From: Myxococcales bacterium
GTDB lineage: Bacteria; Myxococcota_A; Polyangia; Haliangiales; J016
Assembly: GCA_014238595.1 (NCBI GenBank)
Contig: JABAAV010000007.1
Span: 315-32,057, forward strand
Length of the DNA: 31,743 nucleotides
Direction: 5' to 3'
The notes beneath the pieces were generated by a model. It ran no database searches. It was not told where the DNA came from and was given only the letters and a program-made list of their open reading frames with translations. This document shows positions 1-5,550 of the stretch, piece after piece. The position numbers were made by a program, and so were the translations under genes. The number at the start of each line of letters is the position of its first letter. Position 1 is the first letter of the stretch.

Positions 1-59
1 AAACCCATCTTCGCAATTTTCTCATCATGCTCTTTGGTAGTTTCTCCTTTAGCTACCAT
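1..59 (-). CDS. 5' end of an unidentified gene, truncated by window edge
   Basis: An ATG at 57-59 (minus strand) opens a frame that runs to the window edge, giving about 19 residues beginning MVAKGETTKEHDEKIAKMG. A clear Shine-Dalgarno AAAGGAG lies about 7 nt upstream, inside the 40-nt gap after guaA, so it is probably the third gene of the guaB-guaA operon. The visible part is charged and hydrophilic with no signal peptide. I do not recognise the family; too little is present. Confidence 0.55.
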   Translation of the reverse strand, partial: MVAKGETTKEHDEKIAKMG

Positions 60-99
60 AGATCCGACTCCTTTATTACCCCTATAAAAACACCTTGGA

Positions 100-1662
100 T
101 CATTCCCACTCAATAGTGCCAGGAGGTTTAGAGGTAATGTCATAAACAACGCGACCGATGCCTGAAACTTCATTCGTGATACGTCGTGAAATTGTTTCGA
201 GGACATCAAACGGAAGTCTTGCCCAATCGGCGGTCATGCCATCAGTCGAGGTGACAGCACGCAGAGCAATGGTTTCATCATAGGTACGTTTATCGCCCAT
301 GACACCAACAGATTTCGTGGACAAAAGAACGGCAAAAGCTTGCCATAATGAATCATACAAATCTGCCTTGATTATTTCTTCTAAAATAATCGCATCAGAA
401 TCACGTAATTTTTCAAGTCGAGCAGCAGTGACTTCACCGATACATCGAATCGCTAACCCAGGACCGGGGAACGGTTGGCGCATGACCATGGATAAAGGTA
501 ATTCCATTTCTATACCAAGTTTGCGTACTTCGTCTTTATAAAGCTCTCGTAATGGCTCCACTAAAATAAGGTTCATGTTTTCAGGAAGACCACCAACATT
601 ATGATGAGATTTAATCATTGATGCAGGTCCTGAGGTTGCGACAGATTCAATCACATCAGGATACAAGGTGCCTTGGACTAAAAACTTCGCATCAGATAGT
701 TTGTTTGCTTCTTCTTCAAACACATAAATAAATTCATTGCCAATGATTTTTCGTTTTGCTTCAGGATCGATGACCCCTTTAAGTTTCAATAAAAATCGCT
801 CGGCGGCATCCACAACAATCAATTGCAGATTGAGATGTGCATTAACCATCGATTCAATTTGCTCTCGTTCACTACGACGAAGCAATCCATTGTCGACAAA
901 AATACAGGTGAGTCTCTCTCCAATGGCACGATGAACGACAGAGGCGGCTACCGAAGAATCAACACCGCCTGATAAACCACAAATAACATTACCTTCACTG
1001 CCGACATGCTCTTTCGTTTTTTTCAGCTCGTCTTGTAAAAACTGCGTCATGTTCCATTCTTTACGAGACCCACAAATATCAACAACAAACCGTTCAATAA
1101 TCATATTGCCATACATCGTATGTGACACTTCAGGATGGAATTGCAATGCATATAATTTTTCAGATTCATCGGCAAACGCAATGAATGGACAGTCATCGCT
1201 TTTTGCAATCGGTATAAAATCTTTGGGCAATTCCGATACAGAATCACCATGTGACATCCATACTGACGTGGTCGGTTCAATCGGAATATCAACAAACAAC
1301 TGCGTTGATGACATAATGGTCATTTGAGTACGTCCATATTCGCGGTGTGACGATCCAACAACTTTTCCACCAAAGAATTTGGCCATCAATTGAGCACCAT
1401 AACAAATACCCAAAATAGGAATGTTTAGATCAAATAATTCAGGAGAAACCGTTGGAGCATTTTCGCCCAACGTAGAATCAGGGCCGCCCGACAAAATAAT
1501 GCCACGTGGATTCATGGCACGAATCTCATCGATAGATAATGTGTAAGGTTTAACTGCAGAATAGACCGATTGCTCACGAATACGTCGCCCAATAAGCTGC
1601 GTATATTGCGAACCAAAATCTAAAACGAGAATAGTATCGTGATTCATTGCGATGTCGTTCAT
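100..1662 (-). CDS. guaA: GMP synthase (glutamine-hydrolysing)
   Basis: Converts XMP to GMP using ATP and ammonia from glutamine, the last step of guanine nucleotide synthesis in the cytosol. The 520 residues match the usual length. The N-terminal class I glutamine amidotransferase domain has nucleophile Cys87 (GICYGAQ) and the His176/Glu178 pair in QFHPEVS. The ATP-pyrophosphatase domain follows with the PP-loop SGGVDSS at about 231-237, and the C-terminal dimerisation domain ends in PPGTIEWE. It lies 3 nt downstream of guaB, so the two are co-transcribed and probably translationally coupled. The start at 1662 gives MNDIAMNHDT; the internal Met6 is an alternative that would still keep the whole domain. 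Confidence 0.97.
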   Translation of the reverse strand: MNDIAMNHDTILVLDFGSQYTQLIGRRIREQSVYSAVKPYTLSIDEIRAMNPRGIILSGGPDSTLGENAPTVSPELFDLNIPILGICYGAQLMAKFFGGKVVGSSHREYGRTQMTIMSSTQLFVDIPIEPTTSVWMSHGDSVSELPKDFIPIAKSDDCPFIAFADESEKLYALQFHPEVSHTMYGNMIIERFVVDICGSRKEWNMTQFLQDELKKTKEHVGSEGNVICGLSGGVDSSVAASVVHRAIGERLTCIFVDNGLLRRSEREQIESMVNAHLNLQLIVVDAAERFLLKLKGVIDPEAKRKIIGNEFIYVFEEEANKLSDAKFLVQGTLYPDVIESVATSGPASMIKSHHNVGGLPENMNLILVEPLRELYKDEVRKLGIEMELPLSMVMRQPFPGPGLAIRCIGEVTAARLEKLRDSDAIILEEIIKADLYDSLWQAFAVLLSTKSVGVMGDKRTYDETIALRAVTSTDGMTADWARLPFDVLETISRRITNEVSGIGRVVYDITSKPPGTIEWE

Positions 1663-1665
1663 CGG

Positions 1666-3126
1666 TTATGTACGATAATTGGGTGCTTCTTTGGTAATAA
1701 TAACATCATGAACATGGCTTTCTTTGAGTCCCTGACTTGTCACCCGTACAAATTGTGTCTTTTGAGCAAGGTCTTCAATGCGATGACATCCCGTATAACC
1801 CATGGAAGAACGAAGGCCTCCAATTAATTGATAAATCGAATCGGCTAATGGACCTTTGCTAGGAACACGTCCTTCAATACCTTCGGGAACTAACTTTTTC
1901 AATGATTCAACATCGCTTTGGAAATATCGATCGCGTGATCCACTACTCATCGCTTCAATCGATCCCATACCACGATATAATTTATAACTTCGCCCTTGAT
2001 ATAAAATGGTTTCACCTGGGGATTCATCGGTTCCAGCAAACAACGATCCAATCATGACCGATTGTGCACCTGCGGCTAATGCTTTTGCAATATCACCCGA
2101 ACTGCGTATGCCACCATCGGCAATAATAGGAATACCAGCATCACAAGCAACTTTGGAACAATCCATAATTGCCGTAAATTGCGGAACACCAACACCAGCA
2201 ACAACACGCGTCGTACATACTGAACCAGGACCGATGCCTACTTTAACGCCATCAACACCGGCGTTGATTAAATCTTTAGTCCCTGCTGCTGTCGCAACAT
2301 TGCCTGCAATCACAGCAAGCGTATTGTAGGTTTTTTTAGTTTGTTTCACCGCTTCAATCACAGATTTCGAATGACCATGTGCTGTATCAATCACCACTAA
2401 ATCACACCCTGATTCAATTAATGCGGCAAGCCTATCTTCTCTGTCAGGTCCAACACCAATAGCAGCCGCCACACGCAAGCGTCCTAAATCATCTTTGACA
2501 GCATGAGGATAGGCTTCTGCTTGTTCTAAGTCTTTACTGGTAATCAGTCCGCGTATCTTGCCGTCTTTAGCAATAACGATAAGTTTTTCGATGCGATGTT
2601 TGTGAAGCAATGTTCTACATTCATCACGCGTCACACCTTCTGACACGGTCACTAATTGACGAGTCATGACATCCGAAATCTTTTTGTTAAGATTTTTTTC
2701 AAAACGAATGTCTCTGTTTGTGACAATACCTACAGGCAAATTAGTGTTATCCACCACGGGCAATCCACTAATATTATTGTCATGCATCATGTCTAAGGCA
2801 ACGGATAATATTTGATCAGGACCGATGGTCACGGGATCAACAATCATGCCCGATTCGTTTTTTTTGACACGCAACACTTCACTGGCTTGTCGTTCAATGC
2901 TCATGTTTTTGTGAATCACACCCATGCCACCATGTCTTGCCATCGTAATGGCAGTCGCGGCTTCTGTGACTGTATCCATAGCGGCACTAATCAATGGAAT
3001 CCCCAAAGACACATCCTGTGTCAACGATGTTTCAACATTGACATCACGTGGAAGAATGTCACTGGCCGCAGGAATTAATGACACATCATCAAATGAAAGT
3101 CCGTCACGCAATTTTTCATCCAGCAT
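1666..3126 (-). CDS. guaB: IMP dehydrogenase
   Basis: Oxidises IMP to XMP with NAD+, the committed step towards GMP. At 486 residues it is standard length. The order is the N-terminal part of the TIM barrel, a CBS-domain pair at about residues 95-205 (ISGLPVVD, RIEKLIVI), and the rest of the barrel with the catalytic loop GPGSVCTTR, then GVGVPQ and the flap region. The start ATG has a good ribosome site (TTGGAGG) 8-9 nt upstream. It is the first gene of the guaBA unit, and its promoter must lie in the 74-bp gap shared with the divergent membrane-protein gene at 3201. No oddities are seen. Confidence 0.97.
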   Translation of the reverse strand: MLDEKLRDGLSFDDVSLIPAASDILPRDVNVETSLTQDVSLGIPLISAAMDTVTEAATAITMARHGGMGVIHKNMSIERQASEVLRVKKNESGMIVDPVTIGPDQILSVALDMMHDNNISGLPVVDNTNLPVGIVTNRDIRFEKNLNKKISDVMTRQLVTVSEGVTRDECRTLLHKHRIEKLIVIAKDGKIRGLITSKDLEQAEAYPHAVKDDLGRLRVAAAIGVGPDREDRLAALIESGCDLVVIDTAHGHSKSVIEAVKQTKKTYNTLAVIAGNVATAAGTKDLINAGVDGVKVGIGPGSVCTTRVVAGVGVPQFTAIMDCSKVACDAGIPIIADGGIRSSGDIAKALAAGAQSVMIGSLFAGTDESPGETILYQGRSYKLYRGMGSIEAMSSGSRDRYFQSDVESLKKLVPEGIEGRVPSKGPLADSIYQLIGGLRSSMGYTGCHRIEDLAQKTQFVRVTSQGLKESHVHDVIITKEAPNYRT

Positions 3127-3148
3127 TTAATCTAGCCTCCAAGATAGA

Positions 3149-3164
3149 ACGTGCTATAGTACGT
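3149..3164. promoter_or_regulatory. Near-palindrome in the guaB / membrane-gene divergent promoter region
   Basis: The 16-bp sequence ACGTGCTATAGTACGT is symmetric except for one position pair and contains a -10-like element on each strand (TATAGT on plus; CTATAG-type on minus). It lies midway between the divergent starts of guaB (3126) and the gene at 3201. It could be an operator or simply overlapping -10 boxes; no convincing -35 was found on the plus strand. Confidence 0.3.
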
Positions 3165-3200
3165 TTTTTGCTGGATGGAAACCTATTTCCCGTCTCAGTC

Positions 3201-3725
3201 ATGCAAAGCTTGCTCATGCAGCGTCATTTATCTCATTTTTTCGATATTCGAACATTATTAGGAGCCTTTTTAGGCACATTCTTTGGTGTGTGGATCTCTT
3301 TTTGTGCCAATTATTATTTTATGTACACCATGGGGTTTACCCCATTGCTTATTGGCCTGTTTGTCGGTATCGGAATCAATAAATTTCGTGTCGTTGAGCC
3401 ACACAAAGGGCATTATGTCATCGCGATCACCTTTGTTTTGATTGGCATTTTATTGACGACCTATGGCAATTATTTAACCACAAAAACAGCCGCAAAAAAC
3501 ACAGCACGTCAGCAGCTTTTAACCAATGAAACCTATCAAGATCTATCCCAAGAACAGCTCAATACTATGGTCAACAGCTATTACAAAGATCAGTTTGAAC
3601 AGCACACTTATGTCTATTTTTTGACAAAGAATACAAAAACAATTCTCTTTGAACTCGTTTTTGTGAGCTTGGGAATCTTTTATGCATGTACGCTCCAGAA
3701 TCGTAAAAAACATATTAAATCTTAG
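3201..3725 (+). CDS. Small four-helix membrane protein of unknown function
   Basis: This 174-residue protein has four hydrophobic segments at about residues 19-37, 42-60, 72-90 and 148-164. Between helices 3 and 4 lies a polar stretch with a Gln/Asn-rich segment (about 96-140). I do not recognise the family. I chose ATG 3201 because earlier in-frame Mets would reach into guaB and would add a polar, non-membrane leader; there is no strong ribosome site. It is divergent from guaB. The last 34 codons (from Leu141, TTG at 3621) are duplicated almost exactly at 5241-5369, so the 3' end of this gene marks the left border of the accessory cassette. Confidence 0.7.
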   Translation: MQSLLMQRHLSHFFDIRTLLGAFLGTFFGVWISFCANYYFMYTMGFTPLLIGLFVGIGINKFRVVEPHKGHYVIAITFVLIGILLTTYGNYLTTKTAAKNTARQQLLTNETYQDLSQEQLNTMVNSYYKDQFEQHTYVYFLTKNTKTILFELVFVSLGIFYACTLQNRKKHIKS

Positions 3726-3749
3726 CCATTTTTGTGATTGTTAGTTTTG
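3621..3749 (+). repeat. 129-bp direct repeat, copy 1 (overlaps 3' end of the membrane gene)
   Basis: Positions 3621-3749 equal 5241-5369 except at two adjacent bases (3634-3635 CA versus 5254-5255 AG), a fixed offset of 1620 bp. The repeat begins exactly at codon 141 of the membrane gene and runs 24 nt past its stop codon. It brackets the Panacea cassette. It is far longer than any normal insertion-sequence target duplication. Confidence 0.97.
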
Positions 3750-3811
3750 GAAACTATATACAATGTTCCCCAAAGTTAAATATCCTTAACAATCAATCAG
3801 AGGATCCTTAT

Positions 3812-3825
3812 GGGGAGGGGGAGGG
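3812..3825 (+). other. Purine tract with three G-runs
   Basis: GGGGAGGGGGAGGG stands out in an AT-rich setting, just inside the left end of the cassette and downstream of its genes. Three G-runs are too few for a canonical three-tetrad G-quadruplex, but a two-tetrad fold is possible. Function unknown. Confidence 0.4.
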
Positions 3826-3853
3826 ACATGCAATGCCCTAAGTCAACTATTTC

Positions 3854-3988
3854 TTATTTTGAATTACTCTCAGTCTTTTTTTGACCACACGTCATAATCG
3901 TCTTAGCAATATTCTGGAATGTATCATCGATGGGGTTGATGACGTTTTTGACGAGGCGTCCCTGTTTTGTTTGTTTGTTGTTAGACAT
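3854..3988 (-). CDS. Predicted 44-residue basic protein, last gene of the cassette
   Basis: The ATG at 3986-3988 follows the TAG stop of the preceding gene by a single nucleotide, an arrangement typical of translational coupling. The product is MSNNKQTKQGRLVKNVINPI and continues to 44 residues, with one Cys (Cys34), a basic N-terminus and no membrane segment. I do not recognise it. The tight coupling and the absence of in-frame stops are the only support. It could be a third component of the Panacea cassette or a chance frame. Confidence 0.45.
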   Translation of the reverse strand: MSNNKQTKQGRLVKNVINPIDDTFQNIAKTIMTCGQKKTESNSK

Positions 3989-3989
3989 A

Positions 3990-4403
3990 CTATTCAAATT
4001 CTCGGTTCTTTTTAATATATCCTTGGGCAAATATTGTTAACGCAGAACCTGTTACAGTTCGAAGCAAAAGATTTTCAATCTTATCCACTTGTGTTGGCTT
4101 TAGCCATTGACATTGGTCTGGTAAAACCAAATGTAAAACCCACGTAACTAACAGTATGCCTATAAGTACTACCACAGTATAAAGGATTGTTTGAAATACG
4201 TTTTTGCGAGACTCAGCTCTCCTAAATTCTGTTTTTTTTGTGTTAGCCCTGTATTCCGCTTCAACTTCTTCCTCCTCACTTAATGGTTTTTTTGTACTAT
4301 CGGGTGCTGGACGGTGAAGGTTCATCTTTCTGTCAGCAATATATGCCTTTTCCTCATCTGAGGACGTTTTTATATTGTCGGGTGCTGGAAGGGGAAGGTT
4401 CAT
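3990..4403 (-). CDS. Single-pass membrane protein with 26-residue N-terminal repeats; candidate toxin/effector partner of the Panacea protein
   Basis: A 137-residue protein. Residues 1-50 hold nearly two copies of a 26-residue acidic repeat with the cores PAPDNIKTSSDEEKAYIAD and PAPDSTKKPLSEEEE. A basic stretch follows (RRAESRK), then one strong transmembrane helix at about 71-93, the segment LPDQCQWLKPTQVDKIENLL and a weaker hydrophobic stretch at 111-128. Small membrane proteins beside Panacea-domain genes include known membrane-acting toxins, so a toxin or effector role is an inference from context. The start is uncertain. Every repeat unit carries an ATG at the same place, no good ribosome site precedes 4403, and the same frame stays open, still in repeat sequence, up to about 4478. 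Met27 is the main alternative start. Confidence 0.65.
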   Translation of the reverse strand: MNLPLPAPDNIKTSSDEEKAYIADRKMNLHRPAPDSTKKPLSEEEEVEAEYRANTKKTEFRRAESRKNVFQTILYTVVVLIGILLVTWVLHLVLPDQCQWLKPTQVDKIENLLLRTVTGSALTIFAQGYIKKNREFE

Positions 4404-4472
4404 CTTTATGTCAGCAATGTATGCTTTTTCCTCATCTGATGACGTTTTTATACTATCGGGTGCTGGAAGGGC
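4290..4472 (-). repeat. 78-bp tandem repeat, about 2.3 units, partly coding
   Basis: The sequence TCGGGTGCTGGA recurs at 4300, 4378 and 4456, a strict 78-bp period equal to 26 codons. The first two units are complete and encode the acidic N-terminal repeats of the membrane protein. The third is partial and lies upstream of the apparent start codon, yet keeps the same open frame (reading PAPDSIKTSSDEEKAYIAD). Unit divergence is low, indicating recent expansion by slippage or unequal recombination. Confidence 0.9.
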
Positions 4473-4492
4473 AAATCTTTTTTACATCTCGT

Positions 4493-4972
4493 TTATAGCT
4501 CATCATCGACTGATCGAGCGATATTCAACTGTTTTGCTTTATTTTTGTAGTATTCAAGAATCATATCTCTAGGTATTGTTTTATAAATACCTTGTTGGGT
4601 TCTTGTTTGATCCCATGGAGTATCTTTTTCGTGTGTCAATGCGGATAGATACCCACCTGACTTATCACCATATGACGACCAAACTGAATCAATAATTTCG
4701 AGCTGCTGTTCGTCCGGACAAACATCTTCGCTGCCACCTATTTCTTTGACAGGGCTGTTACCGTACATTTTAATCTTTTTGTATAGTTTTGGAAATACAG
4801 GTCCATAATCCCAAGCTCGAACATTTTCGTTGATCAAATCTTTTTCGTGTAATCCAAGCATCCAAGCGTGGGCAAGATATACTAGTTTTATAATTTGCAA
4901 TGGCGTTAAATTCTTATCTTCTTGATGTGCAAGAGATAGAAAATAGGAACCTATTTGTATTGAACTAAACAT
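4493..4972 (-). CDS. Panacea-domain protein (SocA/GepA-like, DUF4065), candidate antitoxin
   Basis: At 159 residues from ATG 4972 this has the Panacea domain hallmarks: SYFLSLAHQEDKNLTPLQIIKLVYLAHAW at the N-terminus (described here by position, residues 9-37), then RAWDYGPVFPKLYKK, the acidic spacer, and a C-terminal LTHEKDTPWDQTR motif. Panacea domains are known as promiscuous antitoxin domains paired with many unrelated toxins, and also occur as phage-linked proteins and proteolytic adaptors (SocA). It is the first gene of a minus-strand set with the membrane protein (89-nt gap) and the 44-residue ORF. A TTG at 4984 could add four residues, but ATG 4972 fits the domain start better. Only the pairing, not the toxicity, is visible in the sequence. 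Confidence 0.85.
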   Translation of the reverse strand: MFSSIQIGSYFLSLAHQEDKNLTPLQIIKLVYLAHAWMLGLHEKDLINENVRAWDYGPVFPKLYKKIKMYGNSPVKEIGGSEDVCPDEQQLEIIDSVWSSYGDKSGGYLSALTHEKDTPWDQTRTQQGIYKTIPRDMILEYYKNKAKQLNIARSVDDEL

Positions 4973-5055
4973 ATGTTTTCTCAATCAAATTCTTATTTTA
5001 AGTTAATTTTTTCCCATCCATAAACAAAACAGCTTGCCCTATTTAATCGATTGTA

Positions 5056-5240
5056 TCATCTTTTCTTAACATTGTGTTGATTAGCGAATTTGCCTATATA
5101 TCTATGGTGACTCATCTGGTAATGCCATATCATAATTATCCGTATTTGAGCAATGTCCAAAATCTCTCTATTCCATTGATGTGAGTCATATCTTTACTAA
5201 TACGTATTCACCGATAAAATTCTGCACCGAATAATATTCA
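5056..5240 (-). pseudogene. Remnant of an IS1595-type (ISXO2-like) transposase, C-terminal part
   Basis: Three short minus-strand blocks in three frames match the order of the conserved C-terminal part of IS1595-family transposases: GEYVLVK (about 5192-5212), THINGIERFWTLLKYG (5139-5186) and HYQMSHHRYIGKFANQHN (5071-5124). The family consensus reads roughly GEYV..HTNGIESFW.LLKRG..GTYH.MS.KHL.RY..EF..R.N, which contains the catalytic Glu. At least two frameshifts and small deletions mean it is dead. The match stops exactly where repeat copy 2 begins (5241), so its upstream part was lost at that junction. No terminal inverted repeat was identified. Confidence 0.72.
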
Positions 5241-5369
5241 TTGACAAAGAATAAGAAAACAATTCTCTTTGAACTCGTTTTTGTGAGCTTGGGAATCTTT
5301 TATGCATGTACGCTCCAGAATCGTAAAAAACATATTAAATCTTAGCCATTTTTGTGATTGTTAGTTTTG
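5241..5369 (+). repeat. 129-bp direct repeat, copy 2 (orphan 3' end of the membrane gene)
   Basis: Identical to 3621-3749 at 127 of 129 positions. It encodes residues 141-174 of the membrane protein with Thr145 changed to Lys, including helix 4 and the stop codon, but is cut off from any upstream coding sequence. It may be the original 3' end displaced by the cassette, or the extra copy made at insertion. TTG at 5241 could in theory start a 34-residue peptide; I see no ribosome site for it. Confidence 0.95.
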
Positions 5370-5550
5370 ACTTGCACGCTAACATCTTTTATTGTACTTA
5401 TAGAATTGCTTGTTTTAAAGGTGTCGTTAACATCTGAATACTTCACCCTTTTAAAGTAGCTCTATCGTTTAACATAGCGCTGTAGTTTGGTTTCTTTGTT
5501 TGTGACTACCCAACGTTTTAGCAATACTTGTCTCAACACTATCATTATTT
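5370..5550. other. Intergenic region upstream of recQ, nothing firmly identified
   Basis: This stretch joins the right end of the cassette to recQ. On the plus strand a TATCAT at 5540-5545, only 5 nt before the recQ start codon, could be a -10 box giving an almost leaderless recQ transcript, but the matching -35 is poor. On the minus strand one frame is open except for a single stop; its translation resembles nothing I know. Confidence 0.3.

Noticed and set aside
4290..4472. 78-bp repeats as a CRISPR array
   Set aside because: The units are contiguous with no unique spacers, are in frame, and encode protein repeats.
4985..5055. Promoter for the Panacea operon
   Set aside because: TACAAT on the minus strand near 5050 could be a -10 box, but no -35 at acceptable spacing was found, so it is not listed as a feature.
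3621..5369. 129-bp repeats as an insertion-sequence target-site duplication
   Set aside because: IS1595-type elements make duplications of about 8 bp; 129 bp needs another mechanism.
5343..5550. Minus-strand frame upstream of recQ, open except for one stop codon, reading in part KRWVVTNKETKLQRYVKR
   Set aside because: It resembles no family I know, contains a stop, has no ribosome site, and part overlaps the repeat; not enough to call a pseudogene.
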